Shown piece after piece: positions 36,671 to 44,769 of a stretch of DNA of 64,000 nucleotides. This DNA is from Pseudomonas sp. B20(2017) (GTDB lineage Bacteria; Pseudomonadota; Gammaproteobacteria; Pseudomonadales; Pseudomonadaceae). Every line of letters begins with the position of its first letter. The first letter of the stretch is position 1. The notes below the pieces were generated by a model. The model was not told the DNA's origin. It did not search any database and saw only the letters and a program-made list of their open reading frames with translations. The position numbers and the translations under genes are program-made. The stretch spans positions 186,001 to 250,000 of the forward strand of contig NZ_NEJP01000006.1 of assembly GCF_002113125.1 (NCBI RefSeq). Reading direction: 5' to 3'.

Positions 36671-36865
36671 TCAAAACTTGAAAAAGACGCCTGCCAATGC
36701 CGCGCTTGCCGTCAACACGCCGGCCACCACCGCAACCGGATAAAAATACGTCTCCCACTTCAGCTTCTTCTGTTCCGCCATAAGCTTCTGCCGCTCAGCT
36801 ATCAGTTTTCGCGTTTCGTTATGCAGCCTGTCGAGTTCCAGGTTTTCGCGGTTGTTCTGAAGCAT
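36671..36865 (-). CDS. Small membrane protein with coiled-coil N-terminus
   Basis: 64 residues from ATG 36865 with an AAGGAAGG site 6 bases in front; a longer frame to 37033 lacks one. Residues 5-38 are a Lys/Glu/Arg-rich coiled-coil-like helix (LDRLHNETRKLIAERQKLM), then one span at about 43-62 (VAVVAGVLTASAALAGVFF). Very similar proteins recur in Pseudomonas, function unknown. It precedes the sister gene at 36452 by 48 bases; the two may be co-transcribed. Confidence 0.75.
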   Translation of the reverse strand: MLQNNRENLELDRLHNETRKLIAERQKLMAEQKKLKWETYFYPVAVVAGVLTASAALAGVFFKF

Positions 36866-37138
36866 TGGCCTTCCTTGGCTGATGGCAATTTCCGTCCGGA
36901 TTACTGCTTCGTCATGAAGAACGCATCCCGCCCTGCTCTCTATAATTCCGCGCTTCTCACCCCGCCGTATAGCGGATGAATCCGGCAGCACTCGTAGGCA
37001 ACATCCGTAAATCCCGCAGGACGGTACGTCCATTTCCTACCGCTTTTAAACAACCTCATCGACCGGCATTTTTCAGCTATACCCAATGGCGAATTGACTG
37101 ACATCCCCGTCCAGTCCCCTCGCCTGTGGAGCCATCCC

Positions 37139-37522
37139 ATGCCCCTCGTCCGCGTCGACATCAAGAAAAACCCGGATCCGACGTTCGCCAAACGCATTGG
37201 CGAAGTGATCTACGCCGCCCTGCGCAGCGAGATCAATGTGCCGGAACACGACAATTTCCAGGTGCTGGCCGAGCACGACCACCAGCACTTCGTCTATGAC
37301 CCGCAATACCTGGGGATCCAGCGCAGCGACGGTATCGTGTTTATCCAGCTGACCATCAGCGAAGGCCGCACCGTGGAGATGAAACAACGGCTGTTCCAGA
37401 CCATCGCGCGCAACCTGAACCAGCAACTGGCCGTGCGCCAGGAAGACGTATTCATCAATCTGGTGGAAGTGAAAAAAGAAAACTGGTCTTTCGGCAACGG
37501 CATCGCCCAGTACGTGACCTGA
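37139..37522 (+). CDS. Tautomerase-family (4-oxalocrotonate tautomerase-like) protein
   Basis: 127 residues from ATG 37139 (MPLVRVDIKKNPDP); the frame goes back to 37094. The catalytic Pro1 follows the initiator Met, the hallmark of the superfamily. Length is the double-length form. RTVEMKQRLFQTIARNLNQQLAVRQEDVFI matches the second half of tautomerases, which sits against the Pro1 pocket. Cytosolic; substrate not determined. It is followed by an unlinked dehydrogenase. Confidence 0.82.
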   Translation: MPLVRVDIKKNPDPTFAKRIGEVIYAALRSEINVPEHDNFQVLAEHDHQHFVYDPQYLGIQRSDGIVFIQLTISEGRTVEMKQRLFQTIARNLNQQLAVRQEDVFINLVEVKKENWSFGNGIAQYVT

Positions 37523-37694
37523 TTCTGTGACTGCCAGCGCCGACGTCACCTTCTGACGAAGCACCCGCGCGCTCCCCGCCTCAGCTCCTACACTGCCTGA
37601 TGCGGGGCCGTGCCAGCCATTGCCAAACCGCTCTGGAATCAGCACTCTGAACCGACTTTTGCGCCCGAAGACCGACGATCACAGGAGCCGAGCA

Positions 37695-38663
37695 ATGCCC
37701 GCCACCGTTCTGGTACTGGTTGAAACCATCAATGATTATTTGCCGATTCTCGAACGTCAGGGTTTTCACCTGATTCTCGCGCCGACCCCAGCCGAGCGCG
37801 CGCAAGCCATCGCCACACACGGGGCACGGATCGACGCGGTGCTGACCCGTGGCCCGCTGGGTTTGTACGCGGAAGAAATCGCCGCATTGCCCGCGCTGAA
37901 AATCATCTGCGTGATCGGTGCCGGTTACGAACAGGTCGACCTGCAGGCCGCCAGCGACCGTGGCCTGACAGTGACCAACGGCGCCGGTGTCAATGCTTCG
38001 TCGGTGGCCGACCACGCCATGGCGATGCTGCTGGCGTTGGTGCGTGACATTCCGCGCTGCGATGCGGCGGTGCGTCGGGGCGAGTGGCCGAAAATCATGC
38101 GCCCGTCGCTGGCCGGCAAGCGCCTGGGCATTCTCGGGTTGGGTGCGGTGGGGATGGCGATTGCCAAGCGCGCGGGCCTGGGCTTCGACATGGAGATCAG
38201 CTACCACAACCGTCAGGTGCGCAGTGATGTGACTTACGCGTTTTGCTCGACCCCGACCGAACTGGCCCGGGCCTCGGACTTTCTGGTAGTCGCAACGCCC
38301 GGGGGCATCGGTAGCCAGCATCTGGTGACCCGCCCGGTGCTCGATGCCCTGGGGCCCAACGGTTTTATCGTCAACATTGCCCGTGCCAGCGTGATCTCCA
38401 CCGCCGACCTGATCAGCGCTCTGGAGCAACGGCGAATCGCCGGGGCGGCGCTGGATGTATTCGATCACGAGCCACAAGTGCCCGATGCACTGAAGAGCCT
38501 GAGCAATGTACTTCTGACCCCACACGTCGCCGGGCTGTCACCGGAAGCCACCCAGGGCACCGTTGAGCTGGTGGGCAAGAATCTGGTGGCGTTCTTCTCC
38601 GGCCAACCGGTGCTGACACCGCTCCAGTTGCCGCCGAAGCTGAACAACCAGCGCGTGCACTAA
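37695..38663 (+). CDS. D-2-hydroxyacid dehydrogenase (NAD-binding), glyoxylate/hydroxypyruvate reductase-like
   Basis: 322 residues from ATG 37695 with an ACAGGAG site; the frame opens at 37620. The Rossmann glycine motif is LGILGLGAVGMAIAKR near residue 150. Then come the catalytic Arg in NIARASVIS near residue 235, a Glu in LDVFDHEPQ and the His in TPHVAGLSPE near residue 283. It reduces glyoxylate or hydroxypyruvate or oxidises a D-hydroxyacid. Position gives no substrate clue. Confidence 0.9.
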   Translation: MPATVLVLVETINDYLPILERQGFHLILAPTPAERAQAIATHGARIDAVLTRGPLGLYAEEIAALPALKIICVIGAGYEQVDLQAASDRGLTVTNGAGVNASSVADHAMAMLLALVRDIPRCDAAVRRGEWPKIMRPSLAGKRLGILGLGAVGMAIAKRAGLGFDMEISYHNRQVRSDVTYAFCSTPTELARASDFLVVATPGGIGSQHLVTRPVLDALGPNGFIVNIARASVISTADLISALEQRRIAGAALDVFDHEPQVPDALKSLSNVLLTPHVAGLSPEATQGTVELVGKNLVAFFSGQPVLTPLQLPPKLNNQRVH

Positions 38664-38879
38664 AGCACGCCAGGCAAAGTTCAAGACGCCGGGATTCGGC
38701 GTCTGCCGACATCATGCCAAACGTGGCGCCGTTGTGCTGCGGCACGCCACGCCCATTCCCGAAGTTGATTACCGTCCAACACGCTAACCTATAAGACCGA
38801 ACCGCGCTTGTGACGACCCGAGCGCGCCATTAGATTAGCCAATGATGTCTGGCCTCCAAAATAAGCAGAAGGGATAAGC
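38664..38879. other. Non-coding gap upstream of the kinase-like gene
   Basis: 216 bases with a promoter for the next gene pair presumably at its right end (CCTATAAGACC near 38790 could be a -10). Nothing else seen. Confidence 0.45.
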
Positions 38880-39947
38880 ATGGCGCTTACTGACCAGTCC
38901 ACCCGTATCCGCTCTGGCGAAGAACTCGATGCCAGCCTGATCGATCCGTACCTCAAGGCGCACATTCCGGGCCTGACCGGCACGCCGCAGATCAGCCAGT
39001 TTCCGGGCGGCGCGTCGAACCTGACCTACCTGCTGGAATACCCGGACCAGGAATTCGTCCTGCGCCGTCCGCCGTTCGGCCACAAGGCCAAGTCCGCCCA
39101 CGACATGGGCCGCGAATTCCGCATCCTCAACCAGTTGCGCGATGGCTTCCCGTATTGCCCGAAAGCCTACGTGCACTGCACTGACGAATCGGTGATCGGC
39201 GCCGAGTTCTACGTGATGGAACGGGTCAAGGGGATCATCCTGCGCTCGGACCTGCCGCCGGAACTGGGCCTCGACTCGGCCAAAACCGAAGCCCTGTGCA
39301 AGAGCTTCATCGACCGTTTCGTCGAACTGCACCGGGTCGATTACAACGCCTGCGGCCTCGGCGACCTCGGCAAGCCTGAAGGCTACGTCGCCCGCCAGAT
39401 CAAAGGCTGGAGCGAGCGCTACGAAAAAGCCCTGACCCCGGATGCACCGCACTGGGAAAAGGTCAAAGCCTGGCTCAACGACAAGATGCCGGCCGATCAC
39501 CCGACTTCCAGCATCGTCCACAACGACTACCGCTTCGACAACGTCATCCTCGACCCGAACAACCCGATGCAGATCATCGGCGTGCTCGACTGGGAACTGA
39601 CCACCCTCGGCGATCCACTGATGGATCTGGGCAACACCCTCGCCTACTGGATCCAGGCCGACGACCCGGCACCGGTGCAACTGATGCGCCGCCAGCCGAG
39701 CCACGCCCCGGGCATGCTGACCCGCCGCGAATTCGTCGACTACTACGCCGAGCGCTCGGGCATCCAGATCGACAACTTCGATTTCTACTACACCTACGGC
39801 CTGTTCCGCCTGGCTGGCATCGTGCAGCAGATCTACTACCGCTTCTTCCATGGCCAGACCCAGGACAAACGCTTCGCGCAGTTCATTCACATGAACAAAC
39901 TGCTGGAGCAGATGAGCCTGCAGGTCATTGCCAAATCCAGCCTCTGA
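38880..39947 (+). CDS. Phosphotransferase-family protein (APH/choline kinase fold, ACAD11-like)
   Basis: 355 residues starting with MALTDQSTRIRSGEEL. The kinase-like fold shows the nucleotide-binding ITGTPQISQFPGGASNLTYLL, the catalytic loop IVHNDYRFDNVILD near residue 218 (HND with Asp) and GVLDWELTTLGDPLMDLG near residue 240 (DFG-like DWE). Such proteins neighbour acyl-CoA dehydrogenase and SDR genes and may phosphorylate hydroxyacyl-CoA or related acids. An SDR gene follows after 38 bases; probably one operon. Confidence 0.85.
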   Translation: MALTDQSTRIRSGEELDASLIDPYLKAHIPGLTGTPQISQFPGGASNLTYLLEYPDQEFVLRRPPFGHKAKSAHDMGREFRILNQLRDGFPYCPKAYVHCTDESVIGAEFYVMERVKGIILRSDLPPELGLDSAKTEALCKSFIDRFVELHRVDYNACGLGDLGKPEGYVARQIKGWSERYEKALTPDAPHWEKVKAWLNDKMPADHPTSSIVHNDYRFDNVILDPNNPMQIIGVLDWELTTLGDPLMDLGNTLAYWIQADDPAPVQLMRRQPSHAPGMLTRREFVDYYAERSGIQIDNFDFYYTYGLFRLAGIVQQIYYRFFHGQTQDKRFAQFIHMNKLLEQMSLQVIAKSSL

Positions 39948-39985
39948 TGACGGCGTTATAACAAGGCTTACTACAAGGGAATCCC

Positions 39986-40753
39986 ATGTCCAAGACTCAG
40001 TTGTTCGACCTCGACGGCAAGATCGCTTTCGTCTCCGGCGCCAGCCGCGGCATCGGTGAAGCCATCGCCAAACTGCTGGCCCAGCAAGGTGCCCACGTCA
40101 TCGTTTCGAGCCGCAAACTCGAAGGCTGCCAGCACGTGGCCGACGCCATCATCGCCGCCGGCGGCAAGGCCACAGCAGTCGCCTGCCACATCGGTGAAAT
40201 GGAACAGATAAGTCAGGTCTTCGCCGGGATCAAGGAACAGTTCGGGCGCCTGGACATCCTGGTCAACAACGCCGCGACCAACCCGCAGTTCTGCAACGTG
40301 CTGGACACCGACCTCGGCGCCTTCCAGAAAACCGTCGACGTGAACATCCGCGGCTATTTCTTCATGTCGGTGGAAGCCGGCAAGCTGATGCGCGAAAACG
40401 GCGGAGGCAGCATCATCAACGTGGCGTCGATCAACGGCATCTCGCCGGGGATCTTCCAGGGCATCTACTCGGTGACCAAAGCCGCCGTGATCAACATGAC
40501 CAAAGTCTTCGCCAAGGAATGCGCGCAGTTCGGCATCCGCTGCAACGCCCTGCTGCCAGGCCTGACCGACACCAAATTCGCTTCGGCGCTGGTGAAGAAC
40601 GACGCGATCCTGAAACAGGCCCTGACCCAGATCCCGCTCAAGCGAGTAGCCGACCCGAGCGAAATGGCCGGTGCGGTGCTGTACCTGGCGAGCGATGCTT
40701 CGAGCTACACCACCGGGGTTTCGCTGAATGTGGACGGTGGTTTCCTGTCCTGA
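39986..40753 (+). CDS. Short-chain dehydrogenase/reductase
   Basis: 255 residues. Cofactor motif TGxxxGxG appears as SGASRGIGEAIA near residue 18, NNAA at about residue 93, the catalytic Ser/Tyr/Lys as Ser in INVASINGIS and Y-S-V-T-K. The C-terminus NVDGGFLS is typical. Its operon partner at 38880 is a phosphotransferase; the pair resembles acyl-CoA or hydroxyacid metabolism genes. It is followed by a REP pair. Confidence 0.92.
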   Translation: MSKTQLFDLDGKIAFVSGASRGIGEAIAKLLAQQGAHVIVSSRKLEGCQHVADAIIAAGGKATAVACHIGEMEQISQVFAGIKEQFGRLDILVNNAATNPQFCNVLDTDLGAFQKTVDVNIRGYFFMSVEAGKLMRENGGGSIINVASINGISPGIFQGIYSVTKAAVINMTKVFAKECAQFGIRCNALLPGLTDTKFASALVKNDAILKQALTQIPLKRVADPSEMAGAVLYLASDASSYTTGVSLNVDGGFLS

Positions 40754-40760
40754 CTCAAAC

Positions 40761-40853
40761 CTGTAGGAGCGAGCCTGCCCGCGATTGCGTCGGTACAGTC
40801 AAGATCTGCATGGGCTGAACCACCGCTATCGCGAGCAAGCTCGCTCCCACAGG
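40761..40853. repeat. REPIN after the SDR gene
   Basis: CTGTAGGAGCGAGCCTGCCCGCG and CGCGAGCAAGCTCGCTCCCACAG face each other, 46 bases apart. Confidence 0.85.
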
Positions 40854-40866
40854 GTCAGTGTTTCAA

Positions 40867-41520
40867 TCAGGCATCGAGGACTTTCGGCAACTGCCAGCCG
40901 AAATGCACCGACAACAACCGCAACAACAAACACGCCGCCCCCGCCAGCAACGCAGCCGCCACCGGCGGCACACCCAGCCTGCGCCCGACAATCAACACCG
41001 CTGCCCCGGCAAACGCCGAACTGGCATACAAATCCGCCTGCAACACCACCGGCACCCGCGCCAGCACAATGTCACGCAGCACCCCGCCACCGACCCCGGT
41101 AATCGTGCCCATCAGCATGGCCACAAACGGCGAGATCCCGAAATTCAACGCCTTCTGCGCCCCGGCCACGGCAAACAGCGCCAACCCCGCCGCATCCAGC
41201 ACGATCAGCGTCGAACCGGACCAGCCCAGCACCCGCTCATGAAAAACAAACGCCACCCCGCCCATGGCAAACGCCAGCGCCGGATAACGCCAGTCAGCCA
41301 CAGCCTTGGGCGGCGTCGCACCGATCAACAGATCACGCGTCACCCCGCCACCGAGCGCAACGATGAACGCAATCACCATCACCCCGAGCAGATCAAGGTG
41401 ACTGCGCATCGCCGCAATCGCGCCTTCAACCGCAAACACCGCCGTGCCGACCAGATCGGCCACCAGCACAATCCACTCGACCCGCGCCTTCAACGGCGCG
41501 TGCGTTATTGAGTGACGCAA
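40867..41520 (-). CDS. TRIC-family (YicG/UPF0126) trimeric cation channel
   Basis: About 217 residues with seven hydrophobic spans. The two internal repeats of the family are clear: VALGGGVTRDLLIGATPP and GVGGGVLRDIVLARVPVV, each with a GGG-x-x-RD motif. The start is uncertain: the frame opens at TTG 41520, overlapping the lipoprotein gene by 16 bases, without a strong ribosome site, so translation may be coupled to it. Family members form potassium/cation channels; function in Pseudomonas is not known. Confidence 0.85.
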   Translation of the reverse strand: MRHSITHAPLKARVEWIVLVADLVGTAVFAVEGAIAAMRSHLDLLGVMVIAFIVALGGGVTRDLLIGATPPKAVADWRYPALAFAMGGVAFVFHERVLGWSGSTLIVLDAAGLALFAVAGAQKALNFGISPFVAMLMGTITGVGGGVLRDIVLARVPVVLQADLYASSAFAGAAVLIVGRRLGVPPVAAALLAGAACLLLRLLSVHFGWQLPKVLDA

Positions 41521-41726
41521 CGAGTCTTGGTGATGTGGCGAGTCACTTGCCCGTCGGCATAGGCATCACCGGCGACCTCGGTGTTTTCCATGACCTGACA
41601 AGTCCGCTCAGGTGGTGGAGGCGGTACTGCTGGCGGAGGGGGTGGAGGACTGGCACAGCCACTGAGCAGCACCAGAGCAAAAGCCGACAACAACGAAGAG
41701 CACACGCGTTTCCCAGGATTGTTCAT
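41505..41726 (-). CDS. Small proline-rich lipoprotein
   Basis: 73 residues. Signal with lipobox LLSGC at residues about 20-24, then a proline cluster (PPPPPPAVPPPPPE) and a short Cys-containing tail. It is anchored to the membrane by lipid. Its end overlaps the start of the TRIC gene by 16 bases. No function known. The following 690 bases upstream hold repeats, so promoter is near 41740. Confidence 0.75.
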   Translation of the reverse strand: MNNPGKRVCSSLLSAFALVLLSGCASPPPPPPAVPPPPPERTCQVMENTEVAGDAYADGQVTRHITKTRCVTQ

Positions 41727-41957
41727 AGGATGACCCGCGATGAATGGAAGAAAACTCCCGTCGCCGAGCAGGACAACGCCCGGTTATGGAAACCGAACCA
41801 CTCATTCCTTATAGACCAGTGGGGGGTGAGTGCCAGTGAAATGGTGGGATTGGGAGAAATTGGCTGTCGATTTTTGGGATGAGTCGATATCAACTGAACG
41901 AGTCGACTGATGCGCTGACATCGCTGGCAAGCCAGTGCCTGCGGGTGAACGTCGGAT

Positions 41958-42008
41958 GGGACGCAGAGCGTCCCGGGCTGCATTCCCACGCGGAGCGTGG
42001 GAACGATC
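41958..42008. repeat. Palindromic repeat, partial copy B
   Basis: GGGACGCAGAGCGTCCC (41958-41974) and ATTCCCACGCGGAGCGTGGGAA (ending at 42008 with CGATC) match the right half of the 107-bp element at 34700; the left half is missing. Confidence 0.8.
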
Positions 42009-42010
42009 AA

Positions 42011-42035
42011 ATCGCGAGCAGGCTCGCTCCCACAG
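42011..42035. repeat. Single REP element
   Basis: ATCGCGAGCAGGCTCGCTCCCACAG, right next to the palindromic repeat copy B. Confidence 0.8.
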
Positions 42036-42056
42036 AAGAGCAAGCGGCGGAGCCGC

Positions 42057-42390
42057 CCCACTCACCACGATGAGCGTTAGCTCGAGCACCGCTTTTGATC
42101 GCAGGGCCCGTCGGCAGGCTGAGTGGAGGGATTGATCCGGGGGTGGGAGCGCAGCGACCGTTTGGCGAAGCCAAACACATCGAGAGGAGGTGCAGCGAAG
42201 CAAACCGTAGGCGATGCCCCCGGATCAATCCCGGAGCGAAGGGACCCGAGCCACAGCGAGGGCCGTACGTCAGGGTAAAGCCTTTTGGGTTACCTTTTCG
42301 GCGTTTGGAAAAGGTGACTCGCCGTAAGGGCGAAACCGCCAGCGGCTGCACCCAAGAACCGGATATTGACCCAAACCGAACAAGAACCTA
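42057..42390. repeat. Candidate dispersed intergenic element (about 330 bases)
   Basis: Contains GGTAAAGCCTTTTGGGTTACC then CGTTTGGAAAAGGTGACTCGCC and GTAAGGGCGAAACC, a string I recall as recurring between genes in Pseudomonas genomes. Only one copy is in this window, so the assignment to a repeat family is from memory. Confidence 0.45.
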
Positions 42391-42412
42391 GTCGGCCCAA
42401 AGGCCGCCAAGT

Positions 42413-42655
42413 TCACCCGGACGAGCGCAAAGAATTACTCTCAAGCTCATACCGCAATTCATCAATCAAGGCATCCACCGCTTCCGGCGTGCGCAAGGCA
42501 TCCAGACTCAACCCACTGATCACCAGATCAACCTGCCCGGAAGCCGGGTGATACAACTTCACCGTAAGCGAATGATCCCCATCCACCACACACTCACAAG
42601 CCAACGGCGAAAAACTACGCTCAAGCCGAGCCCGCAACTGCGCCAGATAAATCAT
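42413..42655 (-). CDS. DUF1652 family protein
   Basis: 80 residues from ATG 42655, GGAG site 8 bases upstream; frame opens at 42673. Layout as DUF1652: an N-terminal helix, FSPLACECVVDGDHSLTVKLY, VDLVISGLSLDAL, and a helical C-terminus with ELRYELE. The family is restricted mainly to Pseudomonas, soluble and of unknown function. No neighbours suggest a role. Confidence 0.85.
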   Translation of the reverse strand: MIYLAQLRARLERSFSPLACECVVDGDHSLTVKLYHPASGQVDLVISGLSLDALRTPEAVDALIDELRYELESNSLRSSG

Positions 42656-42839
42656 CGCGCCAGCTCCGCACAACGAGACTCAACGACAAACAATTCATTC
42701 ATAAGGGGGCTTATCCATTAGCAGGTTCAAAAGGGCACGCGATCACGGAAAAAAAACCGCACCGCACCTCACCAGACTAAGAACACCCCGCCCGATCAAA
42801 CACCCGAATTTGCACCCCATGAACTAGTGCATTTGCACC

Positions 42840-44330
42840 TTACCGCTGCCCCCGACCGCCCCCCGAAAACAACCCACGCTCCCGCGCCCAGACAATCGCC
42901 TCACTGCGACTGTGCACATCCAGCTTCGAATACACCGTCGCCACATGATTGCGCACCGTATTCGGCGCCAGCTTCAACCGCGCAGCAATCTCCTTGTCCG
43001 CCAGCCCCTCACAGATCAACCCCAGCACATCACGTTCGCGAGCCGTCAGATCGGTGAACGAAACACTGGGCAGCTGCGGCGAATTGACCTTCTTCACATT
43101 GGCCAGCTTTTCGATCAACGTGCGGCTGAACCACGAAGCATCCTTCATCACCTCCTCAATCGCCGCCACCAGCTCAAGCTCGGTGCGCTTGCGCTCGGTG
43201 ATGTCCATCAGCACCAGCAGATAACACACCGTGTCCTGGATGTTGACGGTATCGGCGGACACCGCGCACTCCAGCAGCTCGGCGTCTTTCCTGCGGATCC
43301 GCATATCGACGCGATCAACCCGGCCGGTCTTCTCCAGCGCCGCCAGCAAGCGAGCGCGTTCCGCCGGTTCATCGATGAAGTCCAGTTGCGCAACGGTCTT
43401 GCCGAGCACGTCGTCGCTCTCGTACGCCAGGATATCGAGGAAGGCCTGATTGACATCGATCAGCCGCTGCTCGTCGGCGCTGCAAATCAGGATCGGCACC
43501 GGGGTCAGGCGAAAGGCCTTGGCAAACCGTTCTTCACTCTGGCGCAGGGCAACTTCGGCCTTGTGCCGCAGCTCCATGTCGACGAAGGAAAACAACATGC
43601 AATCTTCGTTGTTGAGCACCAGCGGCTGCCCCGCGACGATCACCTGTTTGCTGCCACCGTCCGGCAGACGCAATTCAGCCTGCATCTGCGGAATCGTCGC
43701 GACATCGCGCAGGCGCTGGATCGCCAGATCCTTGCGCTCGGCCTGCTCGAGAATGTCCAGCTCATAGGTCGAGGCGCCGATCACCTGATCGCGGGTGTAG
43801 CCGGTCATTTCCAGAAACCCCGGATTGACCTTGATGTAACGCAGATCGCTGAGGCGGCAGATCACCGCCGGCGCCGGGTTGGCATTGAAGGTTTTTTCGA
43901 AGCGCTGTTCGGCGTTGGCCCAGTCGGTGACGTCGCTCATGATCAGCACCAGCGATTCGGTGTCGCCGTCGCGATCGGTCAACACCATGCTGCGCACGCT
44001 GTGCACCCAGGTGCGTTCCTCGTCACTGTTCGGGGTGACTTCGACCAGCACGTCGCTGAAGGTTTCGCCGGCGGCCACTCGGCTGATCGGATACTGATCG
44101 GGCGTCAGCGTGTGGTTGTTGCGATACCGCAGGTTGAAGCGCTCGGCATATTCCCCGGCGTTGTTGCCCAGCTCGCCGATCCGGCTGACGCCATGCATCG
44201 CCAGCGCCGCTTCGTTGGCCCAGAGAATCGTCTGGTCGAGTTCCAGCAGAATCACCCCGTCGGACAGGCCGGCAATGATCTGCTGCAACTGACGGCGATT
44301 GGTTTCAGTGGTCAGGACGTCCCGGCTCAT
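42840..44330 (-). CDS. LuxR-type regulator with three PAS domains
   Basis: 496 residues. PAS domains at about residues 15-130, 135-245 and 260-375, each with the usual VNxxFLxxxGY or similar segment (VNPGFLEMTGYTRDQVIGAST, VNQAFLDILAYESDDV). A C-terminal LuxR HTH at about 425-485 (LTARERDVLGLICEGLADKEIAARLKLAPNTVRNH). No receiver or kinase domain. It is a cytosolic sensor-regulator, probably of redox or small ligand by PAS. Its gene is isolated, so targets are unknown. A GAACCA site precedes ATG 44330. Confidence 0.88.
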   Translation of the reverse strand: MSRDVLTTETNRRQLQQIIAGLSDGVILLELDQTILWANEAALAMHGVSRIGELGNNAGEYAERFNLRYRNNHTLTPDQYPISRVAAGETFSDVLVEVTPNSDEERTWVHSVRSMVLTDRDGDTESLVLIMSDVTDWANAEQRFEKTFNANPAPAVICRLSDLRYIKVNPGFLEMTGYTRDQVIGASTYELDILEQAERKDLAIQRLRDVATIPQMQAELRLPDGGSKQVIVAGQPLVLNNEDCMLFSFVDMELRHKAEVALRQSEERFAKAFRLTPVPILICSADEQRLIDVNQAFLDILAYESDDVLGKTVAQLDFIDEPAERARLLAALEKTGRVDRVDMRIRRKDAELLECAVSADTVNIQDTVCYLLVLMDITERKRTELELVAAIEEVMKDASWFSRTLIEKLANVKKVNSPQLPSVSFTDLTARERDVLGLICEGLADKEIAARLKLAPNTVRNHVATVYSKLDVHSRSEAIVWARERGLFSGGGRGQR

Positions 44331-44502
44331 TGGTTCTCCACAAGTTCGCGCATGTGAAATTTACGACCGCGGACGGTTGTGATCGTGCCAACCACGATTG
44401 AGCGTTGACTATTCGCGCCTCACGGCTTTCTCGTCTAACGTTAGTACCTCGACGGATTGTGCCCGCGCCTGCGGCCGGGCATCTGATCAAGGAGAGACAA
44501 AA

Positions 44503-44709
44503 ATGACGAGCGACCGTATTACCGAACGGACCTATCGCACGTGGTCCACACCCATTCTGTTGGAGCTGAAAAAGCGCGAACACCAGATGAACCCGGCAGA
44601 GCGGCAGGCACTGGAAAACGTGATGATCGAAAGAAGGCTGTTGAACATCGGCAGCCCGGATGGCAAGGAACGGCGCAAGGCAGAGCTGAGCCATAAAAGA
44701 ACAACTTGA
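44503..44709 (+). CDS. Small conserved basic protein, unknown function
   Basis: 68 residues from ATG 44503 with AAGGAGAG upstream; the frame starts at 44398. Highly charged, with an internal helix MNPAERQALENVMIERRLL and a basic tail. No signal or membrane segment. A palindromic hairpin follows it. I do not know a family name. Confidence 0.7.
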   Translation: MTSDRITERTYRTWSTPILLELKKREHQMNPAERQALENVMIERRLLNIGSPDGKERRKAELSHKRTT

Positions 44710-44718
44710 GCCGGGTGT

Positions 44719-44745
44719 CTGTGGCGATCTGCCAGATCGCCACAG
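44719..44745. terminator. Perfect palindrome between the small gene and the hydC-like gene
   Basis: CTGTGGCGATCTG and CAGATCGCCACAG are complementary over 13 bp with a single-base spacer. It lies between convergent genes; T-rich follow-up is weak (TCTCTT). Confidence 0.65.
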
Positions 44746-44769
44746 TCTCTTGACTACACAACCCTGGCT

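Larger units (their letters stand above)
41727..42412. other. 686-base gene-free region filled with repeats
   Basis: From left: about 230 bases with no feature, repeat copy B (41958-42008), a single REP (42011-42035), and from 42057 to 42390 a segment with repeated GC-rich inverted stretches. Short frames exist but none has a ribosome site and plausible composition. Confidence 0.7.
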
